The notes under the pieces are model-generated. The model had not been told where the DNA came from. It saw nothing but the letters and a program-made list of their open reading frames with translations, and did not search any database. Below are positions 44,074-52,677 of a DNA stretch of 64,000 nucleotides, one piece after another (positions within the stretch are counted from its first letter, which is position 1; each line of letters opens with the position of its first letter). Location: the NCBI RefSeq assembly GCF_009857915.1, contig NZ_WWCM01000007.1:1-64000 (forward strand). Reading direction: 5' to 3'. This DNA comes from Duganella qianjiadongensis (lineage in GTDB: Bacteria > Pseudomonadota > Gammaproteobacteria > Burkholderiales > Burkholderiaceae_D). A program made the translations under genes and the position numbers.

Positions 44074-44844
44074 TTAGTTACGATGCATCCAGGTACCTGC
44101 GGCGCCCGAATTGACAGCCCGCAGTAACTGCTGGGCAGAGTTGCTCATGGGGCCATCGAGCCGGCCCTTGTTGGTGACGCGGTCCATGTCCGTGACGCCA
44201 AGTTCCAGATCAGTCAGCGCCAGCTTGGCGACGGGCTGCTGGCCGGCCGCGGGGGAGATGATGAACAGGGTGTTCTTGTCCCACCAGCGGCCGAATTCTT
44301 CGACCGAAAAGACGATGTTGCCAGCCGACGGATCGGCCAGAAACACCACGCCGTCGCGGATGCCGCGCAAGACCACGAAGTGTTTGGAGCCGGCGTAATC
44401 GATGGGCACGATGGCCGGCTCGGTGAGTTCCATCAGGTCCTTGATTTCGGCGCGGAAGCCGGCGCCGGACAGGCCCAGCGAGCCGACGTAGCGCTTCATG
44501 TCGAGCAGGGAGAAGCCGCGCCGCTCGATGATTTTTTCCTTCTCGCCCTTTTCCAGCATGCCTTCCATGGCCTGCTGTTCGTTGACCATCACACCGAGGT
44601 GGTAGTTGAGGATGGTGACCAGCGCAGCCGAGCCGCAGCTGAAGTCGAAAGCCTGGCGCACAATGTGGCGGTACTTGAGTTCCGAGAACGGTTCCGACTT
44701 GAACGACTGCACGTAGCTGCCCCCGCCCAGCAGGTTTTGCGGCATTTCGTACTGGTCGTTAGGCCGGTCTAGCGGGGTGTGGCGTTCGATCAGGCCACCA
44801 CCGCCGATGACGGCGGCGAGCACGCCGAGCAGGATCATCAGCAT
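44074..44844 (-). CDS. C39-like cysteine protease, membrane-anchored
   Basis: 256 residues. An N-terminal membrane helix (LMILLGVLAAVIGGGGL) is followed by a papain-like C39 domain: catalytic Cys70 in QAFDFSCGSAALVTIL, His155 in AGSKHFVVLRGI and Asp171 in FLADPSAG. C39 domains cut after double-glycine leaders, usually fused to an ABC exporter; this one stands alone. It is the first gene of the leftward operon. The six proteins nearby with E-L-x-x-V-x-G/A-Q motifs are candidate substrates. The active site would face the periplasm if the helix acts as a signal anchor. Confidence 0.82.
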   Translation of the reverse strand: MLMILLGVLAAVIGGGGLIERHTPLDRPNDQYEMPQNLLGGGSYVQSFKSEPFSELKYRHIVRQAFDFSCGSAALVTILNYHLGVMVNEQQAMEGMLEKGEKEKIIERRGFSLLDMKRYVGSLGLSGAGFRAEIKDLMELTEPAIVPIDYAGSKHFVVLRGIRDGVVFLADPSAGNIVFSVEEFGRWWDKNTLFIISPAAGQQPVAKLALTDLELGVTDMDRVTNKGRLDGPMSNSAQQLLRAVNSGAAGTWMHRN

Positions 44845-45381
44845 GATCAGCCCGCCCGGTTCGCACGCGCATCAGGCGTGCAGAACACGCGCATTGCCCG
44901 CGCGTGAAACAGGTTTTTCCGGGGCGCAGAGTAAGCGCGGCCCCGGGGCGTCTGGCGCCCCATTGCAGGTGTCATGTAGTCTCCAAATCTGCTTATACGA
45001 ACGACCGTGCTTTTATTGGGCACTAAGGGTCCGCGGTTTTTTATTGATGCCATTAACGCATGCATCGGTTCCGCTAGGCATTCTTTTTTTTAGAAATGTA
45101 CCTCTAGATTTTTTCGGCACAGGCTGTGGTAGCCGGGACAACTTATTTGCAACATTGCTCTCACTCTCAGTGGCTCTCAGGGTCAAGTCGTTGGCTTTTT
45201 GGGTCAGCGCGAAAAGATAGACCGTTGTTCAACAGGACTTTTAAGATGGAATCACTTAATAGCCAAATATTAAGATTTCACGCACCAAGCAGTGCACCCC
45301 GAAACTCCTACCCGGAGCCTAGGAAGGACCTGAGGAACGTGAGCCCACATTACAAAACCAACATAAACCCGGAGATCACAA
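44845..45381. promoter_or_regulatory. 537-bp divergent regulatory region of the fil-like system
   Basis: The gap lies between divergent operons and contains no convincing gene. It is more AT-rich than its flanks towards the right. Several runs of T occur (45035-45042, 45083-45091, 45109-45114), as does a GC-rich inverted segment around 44880-44910. I could not assign -35/-10 boxes with confidence. The rightward gene has a ribosome site CGGAGATCACAA before its ATG. Its size suggests a complex promoter or a long leader. Confidence 0.5.
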
Positions 45382-45891
45382 ATGCAAATCGTTAAAACCG
45401 CAATCGCTGCAGCCCTGGCATCCTTCGCTTTCTCGGCTTCGGCCATGACCCCGATTCAAGACGCAGAACTGAGCACCGTCAGCGGTCAGGACGGCGTGTC
45501 GATCGCTGCCAATCTGAACATCAAGATTGATTCCTTCGTCTACACCGATACCGACGCAGTCGATGCCAACGGTCTGGGTGGTGGTTCGGTGAGCTTCAAC
45601 GGTATCAAAGTGAACGGCCTGATCGCCGCGAACATCGACATCCTGTCGAAGAACTCCTTCCTGATGGCCGCAGCGGCTGCCGGCGTGACCGACTCGGGCA
45701 CCTTCTACAACAAAGCCACCGGCGGCGACGTGGTGCAGATCGCCATCCCGCAAAGCGTGGTAGCGGACGGCCACTACCTGAACGTGTCGGTTGACTCCAT
45801 CAAGATGGGCAACAGCGCTGCTTCCTTCGGTTCGGTAGCGATGAACCAGATCGACATGCGCGGCACCACCGTGTGGATCTTCGCACACTAA
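45382..45891 (+). CDS. Exported leader-motif protein, copy 1 (DUF6160/FilA-like)
   Basis: 169 residues. Sec signal peptide to about A21, then MTPIQDAELSTVSGQDGVSI, in which E29-L30-x-x-V33-x-G35-Q36 mimics a double-glycine leader. The body is Gly/Asn/Asp-rich and beta-prone. The end is SFGSVAMNQIDMRGTTVWIF followed by AH. The second copy at 46064 differs in only seven residues. I take it as a surface or secreted structural protein processed by the nearby C39 protease. Family naming is from memory. Confidence 0.75.
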   Translation: MQIVKTAIAAALASFAFSASAMTPIQDAELSTVSGQDGVSIAANLNIKIDSFVYTDTDAVDANGLGGGSVSFNGIKVNGLIAANIDILSKNSFLMAAAAAGVTDSGTFYNKATGGDVVQIAIPQSVVADGHYLNVSVDSIKMGNSAASFGSVAMNQIDMRGTTVWIFAH

Positions 45892-46063
45892 TCTGGCGAC
45901 GCAACGCAACGAACTGGCCTGACGGGTCTGTAGCTTGGCCTGACAGGTCAGTGTAGCAAGCTAGACGGTAACAAAGCTGCGGCCCTAAGATGGCTTAGCA
46001 GCACAACAAGTAAGAAAACAAAAACACAACCATATTGGTTCACTACATACACGGAGACTTACA

Positions 46064-46573
46064 ATGCAATTCTTCAAAACCGCAATCGCAGCAGCCCTGG
46101 CAACCGTCGCTTTCTCGGCATCGGCCATGACCCCAATTCAAGACGCAGAGCTGAGCACCGTTAGCGGTCAGGACGGCGTATCGATCGCTGCTAACCTGAA
46201 CATCAAAATCAATTCCTTCACCTACACCGACACCGACGCAGTCGATGCCAACGGCCTGGGTGGTGGTTCGGTAAGCTTCAACGGCATCAAAGTTAACGGC
46301 CTGATCGCCGCTAACATCGACATCCTGTCGAAAAACTCCTTCCTGATGGCTGCAGCAGCTGCCGGCGTGACCGACTCGGGCACGTTCTACAACAAAGCCA
46401 CCGGCGGCGACGTGGTGCAGATCGCTATCCCGCAAACCGTGGTAGCGGACGGCCACTACCTGAACGTGTCGGTAGACTCGATCAAGATGGGCAACAGCGC
46501 TGCTTCCTTCGGTTCGGTTGCCATGAACCAGATCGACATGCGCGGTACCACCGTCTGGATCTTCGCTCACTAA
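46064..46573 (+). CDS. Exported leader-motif protein, copy 2
   Basis: 169 residues, 162 identical to the product of 45382-45891. Many synonymous bases differ between the two genes while the protein is preserved, so both copies appear to be kept by selection. Signal peptide, MTPIQDAELSTVSGQDGVSI and the C-terminal GTTVWIFAH are all intact. Its own leader and ribosome site (ACGGAGACTTACA) suggest independent translation. A hairpin follows at 46586-46615. Confidence 0.75.
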   Translation: MQFFKTAIAAALATVAFSASAMTPIQDAELSTVSGQDGVSIAANLNIKINSFTYTDTDAVDANGLGGGSVSFNGIKVNGLIAANIDILSKNSFLMAAAAAGVTDSGTFYNKATGGDVVQIAIPQTVVADGHYLNVSVDSIKMGNSAASFGSVAMNQIDMRGTTVWIFAH

Positions 46574-46585
46574 TCAGCTGAGCTT

Positions 46586-46615
46586 CAACAGCAGCCGCGC
46601 AAGCGGCTGTTGTTG
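46586..46615 (+). terminator. Hairpin after the duplicated pair
   Basis: A 13-bp stem (CAACAGCAGCCGC / GCGGCTGTTGTTG, one G-U) with tetraloop GCAA, 13 bases after the stop. The following bases are TCTCTGC, a poor T run, so it may act as a partial terminator that lowers expression of the next genes, or as an mRNA-stabilising 3' end. Confidence 0.6.
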
Positions 46616-46640
46616 TCTCTGCGCCTGTCGCTCTCTCCCC

Positions 46641-47429
46641 ATGAAGATGACTTTGCACTCGCTGTGGCTGTGCGCGGCGCTGGCCTGCTGCACGCTGACG
46701 GCATCGGCCCAGATGCAGCCGCTGAGCGAAGCGGAGCTGTCCAGCATGCACGGGCAGGGTATCGTCGCGATGACCAATACCAGTCTGAATGGCTTTGATT
46801 TCAGCAAAGTGTCGCTCGATGCCGACATCGCGCTGAGCGCCAATCTGCGCAATGTGCGGCTCGGTGAATACACTTACGCAGCGCGCAACGGCAGCGGCGC
46901 CGATCTCGATATCGCGCTGCTGCAGTTCGGCCGCAGCGATGGCAGCGAGGCGCAGCGTCTGGTACACATTGCCAACCCCTATTTCGAATTCGTCTACCGC
47001 AACGCGGCTGACGGCGCCTCGCGTGAAGCGATCGGCATGCGCTTCGGCTTTGACGCCATCAGCGGCGACATCGGTATGAAAATTAACACCCTGTCCGGCT
47101 CGATGGCCGTGACGGGGATTGCTGCCGACGGCAGCACCGTGCAGCTGGATTCGCGCACTGATCCCATGGGCGGCAAACGCTGGGACGGTTCCTGCACGGC
47201 GCCCTGTCTGACGCTGGCGCAGGTGGGCGGCGTGACAGCGGGCGATGCCAGCGGGCCTAGCCGCGACTTCTGGGTGTCGCTGCTCAAGACCGGCGTGCAG
47301 TTCCCCACCACCAATGGCGCGCCCGCAACGGATGCCGCGCAGGCCGGCGTGTGGCTGAACTGGCGCGACAAGCTGCAGGCGATCAACACCAGCGGGCTGG
47401 TGCCTGCCAATCTGCCCAAGGGCCGTTGA
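46641..47429 (+). CDS. Exported leader-motif protein, third member
   Basis: 262 residues with signal peptide (ending ASAQ). The motif MQPLSEAELSSMHGQGIVAM has E32-L33-x-x-M36-x-G38-Q39. The body is longer than in copies 1 and 2, with a cysteine pair (GSCTAPCLTL) that may form a disulfide. It lacks the C-terminal His tail, ending LPKGR. The stop overlaps the next ATG as TGATG. Confidence 0.68.
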   Translation: MKMTLHSLWLCAALACCTLTASAQMQPLSEAELSSMHGQGIVAMTNTSLNGFDFSKVSLDADIALSANLRNVRLGEYTYAARNGSGADLDIALLQFGRSDGSEAQRLVHIANPYFEFVYRNAADGASREAIGMRFGFDAISGDIGMKINTLSGSMAVTGIAADGSTVQLDSRTDPMGGKRWDGSCTAPCLTLAQVGGVTAGDASGPSRDFWVSLLKTGVQFPTTNGAPATDAAQAGVWLNWRDKLQAINTSGLVPANLPKGR

Positions 47430-48277
47430 TGCGCCGCGCGTTCGTCACCTTCGCGACCCTGCTGGCCTGCATGCCGGCGCTGGCGCTGGAACCGCTGAAC
47501 GATGCCGCACTGTCGGCCGTGCGCGGGCGCGACGGCGTGAGTTTCGATCTGAACGGATTTGCCATGAGCGGCGATGCGCGGGTCAGCTACACCACACCGA
47601 TAGGCAGCACGCTGTATGTGGAAAAATTCAGCGCATCGCGCAGCGATAATCCGCTGCCGTTTTCCGATCCGTATAAGCTCGACATCGTGCCCGGCGCAGC
47701 CGGACTAGCCGATGTGGTGACGATCGCTTTCCCGCAGAATAGCTATGCCCAGCAGCGCTGGCAGATGGCCTATGACTGGGGCATTACGGCCGATGGCGTG
47801 ACGCGCGAACAGAGCAGTGTGGTGATCAAGGATCTGGTGCTGTATGGCGGCGGCCTGCAGTTCACCACGCCGCAGATCAATGACGGCGTGGCTTTCGGTG
47901 CCGCGCTGCGCATGGATATCGGCCAGTTGTCGCTGCGCCCCCGTGGCCGCACCGACGAGACGCAAGCCATGGTGTGGAACGGCATACACGTGGGCGCGGT
48001 GGATGGCAGCGGCATGTTTACCAATACGCCGTGGATGCTGGCCAACGTGGCGTCGCAGCCGGCCGTGATCAATGCGCTCAGCGATGAGACGGGGCCGCGG
48101 TTGCACATCGGCATCGACTGGCCCGATAGCCGCTACGGCAGCGGCGTGGCGCCGGCAGGCGGCATTGTGGTCGATAATATTTCCTTTGTCAGCGCCGGCC
48201 AGCCAACGGTGGATCTGGGATCGTCGCGCATAGGCTCGATCCAGATCCAGTACCTCGATATCAAGTTCAAACACTGA
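47429..48277 (+). CDS. Exported leader-motif protein, fourth member
   Basis: 282 residues from the ATG at 47429, which overlaps the previous stop. Signal peptide MRRAFVTFATLLACMPALAL is followed by EPLNDAALSAVRGRDGVSFD: A27-L28-x-x-V31-x-G33-R34, a divergent form of the shared motif. The end is GSIQIQYLDIKFKH, matching the tail that finishes in aromatic-x-His. Translational coupling to both neighbours suggests fixed stoichiometry. Confidence 0.68.
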   Translation: MRRAFVTFATLLACMPALALEPLNDAALSAVRGRDGVSFDLNGFAMSGDARVSYTTPIGSTLYVEKFSASRSDNPLPFSDPYKLDIVPGAAGLADVVTIAFPQNSYAQQRWQMAYDWGITADGVTREQSSVVIKDLVLYGGGLQFTTPQINDGVAFGAALRMDIGQLSLRPRGRTDETQAMVWNGIHVGAVDGSGMFTNTPWMLANVASQPAVINALSDETGPRLHIGIDWPDSRYGSGVAPAGGIVVDNISFVSAGQPTVDLGSSRIGSIQIQYLDIKFKH

Positions 48278-48795
48278 TGGCCAGCCAGCAGCTCTTCCTG
48301 TCCCGACTCTGCCAGGCTGCATGGTCAGCGCGCCGCGCTGCTGCCGTGGCGGCGCTGCTGCTGGCCGCAGGCAGCGCCAGCGCGGGCGCCTTGCGCGTGC
48401 TGGACGATCAGGAACTGGCTCAGGTCAGCGCGCAGGACGGCATCAGCTTTGCCGCCCATATTTCGCTCAATGATCCCACGCTGGTGGGCGCTGTCAGCGA
48501 TAGCCGTCTGTCGCTGGGCTTCAATGGCGACGGGCAGAATCGCTACATCGTGTTCAAGAACGTGCGCGGCAAGGTGGACATGTTCGCCGTCAGCCTGGGC
48601 GTGCAGACCCGCAGCGACGGCGGCGGCGACTACATTGCCATCGGCCTGCCCGGTTTTGTGCGCTATACCAATCTCGGTTTCGAATCGCTCAGCGTGCAGA
48701 ACGATCCGAGCGCGCCGGTTACCGGCAATCTGGGCAGCCTGAATATCAATGGCACGGTATCGCTGCAAGGGCAGGTGCGCCTGTGGTCGCACTGA
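48277..48795 (+). CDS. Exported leader-motif protein, fifth member
   Basis: 172 residues. A signal peptide after a longer basic N-region (AAAVAALLLAAGSASAG) precedes LRVLDDQELAQVSAQDGISF, with E46-L47-x-x-V50-x-A52-Q53. The body ends LGSLNINGTVSLQGQVRLWS followed by H. Start overlaps the previous stop (TGATG). It is the last gene of the rightward set, and the next gene is convergent. Confidence 0.68.
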   Translation: MASQQLFLSRLCQAAWSARRAAAVAALLLAAGSASAGALRVLDDQELAQVSAQDGISFAAHISLNDPTLVGAVSDSRLSLGFNGDGQNRYIVFKNVRGKVDMFAVSLGVQTRSDGGGDYIAIGLPGFVRYTNLGFESLSVQNDPSAPVTGNLGSLNINGTVSLQGQVRLWSH

Positions 48796-48802
48796 TCGTT
48801 GC

Positions 48803-49990
48803 CTAGTCGCGTGCGGCGCCCAGCCAGATCAGGAAAGCCGTGAGGGGGAAAGCCAGCCCGGTCCACAGCACGCCTTGCCAGCCATGCTGGGCAAACATCC
48901 ATGCACCGAGTGAAGAACCGAGCGCACCGCCGAGGAAGAAGATGGCGATGTACAGGCCATTGAGGCGGCTGCGGGTTTCGGCGGCGAGGGCAAACAGGGC
49001 GCGCTGGCCCGTCACCAGATTGGCCGAGACGCCCATGTCGAGCACGATGGAGGCGATCACCAGCACGGCCAGTTCCAGCAGGCGGCTGCCGTGTAGCAGC
49101 AAGGGCAGCGCAAACGCGGCGATACCGAGCAGCAGCGCGGCGGCCGTGGTGCTATGGCTCTTGCCCTGATCGGCACGCCGTCCCGCGATGGGCGAAGCGA
49201 TAGCGCCGGCTACACCGACCAGCGCGAAGATCGCCACGCCGGTCTGGCTGAGCTGGAAGCGCGGCCCTGTCAGTTCCAGTGAAACGCAAGTCCAGAACAG
49301 GCTGAAGGCGCCGAACATGCAGGCCTGATAGGCGGCGCGGCGGCGCAGCACCGGCGTGTCGCGCAGCAGATGCCAGAGCGAGCCCAGTAGCGCAAAGTAG
49401 TGCAGGCCCGCATGAGGCTGGCGCTGCGGCAGGCGCTGGCGCAGCAGCAGGGCCAGTGCCAGCGTGGCGACGGCGGACAGGATGAAGATGGCATGCCAGC
49501 CCAGCGCATCGGCGACCAGACTGGCGATAGGACGCGCCAGCATGATGCCCATCAGCAGGCCGCTCATCACCGTGCCCACCGTCTGGCCGCGCGTTTCGGG
49601 ACGCGATAGGTGCGCCGCGAACGGCACCAGTATCTGGGCTGCGACGGCGGTCAGGCCGATGCAGAAGGCGGCGAACAGAAACAGGCTGGCGCTGCTGGTG
49701 CTGGCCGCCGCCAGCAGGGCAGCAGCACAGGCCAGCAGAGCGAGGCAGATCAGGCGGCGGTTTTCCAGCAGGTCGCCCAGCGGCACCACAAACAGCAGGC
49801 CAAGGCAGTAGCCGATCTGGGTCAGCGTGACGATCAGGCCGGCAGCACTGGCGGCCAGCCCTGTGGCCTGGCTGATGGGGCCGATCAGCGTCTGGGCGTA
49901 GTACAGATTGGCGACGATCAGACCGGTAGCGCTGGCGAGCAGCCAGACCATGCCGGCGGAAATGTCTTGCTGGGCGTGAGACTGGCTCAT
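48803..49990 (-). CDS. MFS transporter, sugar- or drug-efflux type
   Basis: 395 residues, about 12 membrane helices. Typical MFS features are LIGPISQATGLAASAAGLIV, GDLLENRRL in loop 2-3, and RPIASLVADALGWHAIFIL. It resembles the YnfM/Bcr-like efflux groups. No repressor adjoins it. It converges with the fifth leader-motif gene with 7 bp between stops. Confidence 0.88.
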   Translation of the reverse strand: MSQSHAQQDISAGMVWLLASATGLIVANLYYAQTLIGPISQATGLAASAAGLIVTLTQIGYCLGLLFVVPLGDLLENRRLICLALLACAAALLAAASTSSASLFLFAAFCIGLTAVAAQILVPFAAHLSRPETRGQTVGTVMSGLLMGIMLARPIASLVADALGWHAIFILSAVATLALALLLRQRLPQRQPHAGLHYFALLGSLWHLLRDTPVLRRRAAYQACMFGAFSLFWTCVSLELTGPRFQLSQTGVAIFALVGVAGAIASPIAGRRADQGKSHSTTAAALLLGIAAFALPLLLHGSRLLELAVLVIASIVLDMGVSANLVTGQRALFALAAETRSRLNGLYIAIFFLGGALGSSLGAWMFAQHGWQGVLWTGLAFPLTAFLIWLGAARD

Positions 49991-50054
49991 TGCACCTCCT
50001 ACAGTTAGCAGGCGGCAATTTTACCGGCGATCACAAAATGCTGCTGAGCGCGGG

Positions 50055-50435
50055 TTAATTCCGGTAGCGCTGCCACAGCCAGTAGAGTGCGCTTGCTGTC
50101 AGGCAGGCCGCACTGCAGTCGACCGCCCAGTCGCTGACGGTGCCGTGGCGGTAGGGGAAGAAGCTCTGGATGGTTTCGTCCAGTGCGCCCATGGCGGCGA
50201 TGGTGAGTACGGCTTTGACGGCACGCTGGCGCGGCAGGCCGCTGCTGCCGGTGAAGATCAGGAAAGTCAGGCCGGCATAGGCTAGGCTATGCAGGATCAG
50301 GCCGGAAGCAAGCTGGCCGATATCCTGCCGCGCGCCCGGTAGCGAGCCCAGTATCAGGATCAGCAGATAGAGCGTGATGGCGGTCCAGTAACGCAGGCGG
50401 CCGTAGGTGTCGGTGAGAAGTAGAAGTTTCAGCAT
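50055..50435 (-). CDS. VanZ-like small membrane protein
   Basis: 126 residues from ATG at 50433-50435. Membrane helices around ITLYLLILILGSLPG, GLILHSLAYAGLTFLIF and AVLTIAAMGALDETIQSFFP. The segments HSLAYAGLTF and GALDETIQ-x-F-x-x-x-R are the VanZ-like signature. The role of this family outside VanZ itself is unknown. Confidence 0.8.
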   Translation of the reverse strand: MLKLLLLTDTYGRLRYWTAITLYLLILILGSLPGARQDIGQLASGLILHSLAYAGLTFLIFTGSSGLPRQRAVKAVLTIAAMGALDETIQSFFPYRHGTVSDWAVDCSAACLTASALYWLWQRYRN

Positions 50436-50608
50436 GGGCCGGAAGATAGCATGGCTGCCGGAAAAACACAGCACGCAAAAAAGAAAGTGCGCCTGCAAGC
50501 CGGCGCACTGTACTTCCGTCATGCCTATCGTGTGCATGTACCGAAGATGTGTTCAGTATAGGCAGCGATTGTGACGCCGTGATGACGGGGCACAAAGCGA
50601 AAAGATAA

Positions 50609-50640
50609 AAAAAAGCCCGCTAATGAAAGCGGGCTTAAAA
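50609..50640 (-). terminator. Terminator of the SDR gene
   Basis: On the minus strand AAGCCCGC, an 8-base loop, GCGGGCTT, then TTTTTTATC. It lies about 105 bases beyond the stop of the leftward SDR gene. Confidence 0.85.
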
Positions 50641-50745
50641 CTATTTTCTTGGAGGAGAATAGTGGAGACAGGTGAGATTATGGGTGTGGCGCAGATATTT
50701 GTCTAATTGTCGTTTCCGATATCAGACATGCGATTTTTTTATATC

Positions 50746-51510
50746 TCAATCATGGACGGGCACGGTGTAGTTGAGTGCCAGGCGGCCGCCGTCCACATAC
50801 AGGGTCTGCCCCGTCATATAGCTGGCATCGTCGCTGGCGAGGAAGGCGGCAATCGAAGCCACTTCTTCCGGCTCGCCGCAGCGTCCCATCGGGGTGCGCG
50901 ACAGAATGGTGTGGCGCGCTTCGGGGCTGGCCATGACCGCCTGTTTGGCCAGTTCGGTCAGGATGGTGCCGGGGCCTATGCCGTTGACGCGGATGCCATG
51001 GCTGACCAGATTGAGCGACATTACCTTGGTCAGCTGGTTGATGGCGCCTTTCGATACTACGTAGGGCACCTGATTGGGGATGGCCAGTTCGGCGTTCACG
51101 CTGGACATATTGATGATGCAGCCGCTGTGCTGCTTGACCATTTCGCGCGCTACGGCCTGGCCGCACAGGAACATGGATTTCAGGTTGATGCGCAGCACGC
51201 GGTCGAAGTCTTCCTCGCACACGTCGAGGAAATTGGCAGCGTGGGTGACGCCGGCGTTGTTGATCAGGATGTCGATGCGGCCGAAAGCGGCCAGCGTGGC
51301 GGCGACCATGGCGTCGACATCGGCCTTCTGGCTGACGTCGGCAGCAAAGAAGCGGGCCCGTTCGCCCAGCGCGGCGGCCGCCGCAGCGCCCTCCGGTTTG
51401 ATATCGACCAGCATGACGCTGGCGCCTTCGCTGATCAGGCGCTGCGCGCAGGCCAGCCCGATGCCTTGCGTAGCGCCGGTGACGATGGCGACTTTCTGGC
51501 TTAATTTCAT
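50746..51510 (-). CDS. Short-chain dehydrogenase/reductase
   Basis: 254 residues. NAD(P)-binding GATQGIGLA, NNAG at the expected place, catalytic Ser in NMSSVNAELA and Y-x-x-x-K in YVVSKGAINQL. The C-terminal DGG ends the fold. The Asp in LVDIKPE after strand 2 favours NAD over NADP. It could act on a sugar acid or hydroxyacid; no neighbouring pathway settles this. Confidence 0.88.
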   Translation of the reverse strand: MKLSQKVAIVTGATQGIGLACAQRLISEGASVMLVDIKPEGAAAAAALGERARFFAADVSQKADVDAMVAATLAAFGRIDILINNAGVTHAANFLDVCEEDFDRVLRINLKSMFLCGQAVAREMVKQHSGCIINMSSVNAELAIPNQVPYVVSKGAINQLTKVMSLNLVSHGIRVNGIGPGTILTELAKQAVMASPEARHTILSRTPMGRCGEPEEVASIAAFLASDDASYMTGQTLYVDGGRLALNYTVPVHD

Positions 51511-51696
51511 GGTGAAGTCCCGAGGTGATAGAAGGGTAAATTCTATCAGCCCCGCTATCCGTTCCGTTACCGGCTAGGTTAACCTCGCGCCGGCTGATAC
51601 TGCCGTGCCGGCCAGACTGCAGATGCAGCAGTTCGGCCTGGGTGGCGCGGATTTCGTTACAATAGAGGGTTTGCAACAGAATAAGAGGGCTGGGCC

Positions 51697-52518
51697 GTGA
51701 CTTTCATCAATAAATTATCCGCCGCTTGGACGGCTAACGACTCGCTGCTGTGCGTGGGTCTTGATCCCGATCTGGCCAAGTTGCCCGCCCAGTTCCAGCA
51801 GGACCCGCAGGGGATCTACCACTTCTGCCGCGAAATCATCGATGCGACGGCCGATCTGGCCTGTTCTTTCAAGCCGCAGATCGCCTATTTTGCCGCGCTG
51901 CGCGCGGAAGCCCAGCTGGAACAGATCTGCGCCTATGTGCGTGCGAACTATCCGCACATTCCCCTGATCCTCGACGCCAAGCGCGGCGACATCGGCGCCA
52001 CGGCGCAGCAGTATGCACGCGAAGCCTACGACCGCTACGGTGCCGACGCCGTGACCGTCAACCCCTACATGGGCTCGGACTCGGTCGATCCGTATATGGA
52101 CTGGGCTGACCGCGGCGTGATCATCCTGTGCCGCACCTCGAATGCGGGCGGCTCCGATCTGCAGTTCCTCAACGTCGATGGCAAGCCGCTGTACCAGCAT
52201 GTGGCCCAGCTGGTGGCGCAGAAGTGGAACCGCAACGGCCAGTGCGCGCTGGTGGTAGGCGCCACCTTCCCGGAAGAACTGGCGCAGGTGCGCGCCATCG
52301 TGGGCGATATGCCGCTGCTGGTGCCGGGCATAGGCGCGCAGGGCGGCGACATCGCTGCGACCGTAAAATCGGGCCGTACGGCCAATGGCACGGGCATGAT
52401 GATCAACTCCTCGCGCGCCATCCTGTATGCGCCGCAGCAGGCCGGGGAAGACTTCGCCGCTGCCGCGCGCCGCGTGGCACAGGAAACCCGCGACGCCATC
52501 AACCAGTACCGCGCTTAA
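51697..52518 (+). CDS. pyrF: Orotidine 5'-phosphate decarboxylase
   Basis: 273 residues, final step of UMP synthesis. The catalytic Asp-Lys-Asp network is in [16 protein letters not shown] (about residues 92-107), with the N-terminal [12 protein letters not shown] and phosphate-binding PGIGAQGGD near the C-terminus. Length and motifs fit the longer type 2 subfamily. The start is GTG with AAGAGGG upstream. Confidence 0.95.
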   Translation: MTFINKLSAAWTANDSLLCVGLDPDLAKLPAQFQQDPQGIYHFCREIIDATADLACSFKPQIAYFAALRAEAQLEQICAYVRANYPHIPLILDAKRGDIGATAQQYAREAYDRYGADAVTVNPYMGSDSVDPYMDWADRGVIILCRTSNAGGSDLQFLNVDGKPLYQHVAQLVAQKWNRNGQCALVVGATFPEELAQVRAIVGDMPLLVPGIGAQGGDIAATVKSGRTANGTGMMINSSRAILYAPQQAGEDFAAAARRVAQETRDAINQYRA

Positions 52519-52542
52519 TACAGCCCCAGTGACAGCAGCAGG

Positions 52543-52574
52543 CGCCCGCTACAGTGATTGTGGCGGGCGTTGTT
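52543..52574 (+). terminator. Terminator of pyrF
   Basis: CGCCCGCTACA, loop, TGTGGCGGGCG then TTGTTCT: a stem of about 11 bp, 25 bases after the stop. Confidence 0.8.
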
Positions 52575-52677
52575 CTATCTGCTGTATGGCGCTGTGTAGG
52601 GCGGCTTCCGTCGCCGTTAGCGCTACTGCCACCTATAGCCAGCCCCACGCTGCCAATTTTTAATCGCCATCTAAAAA

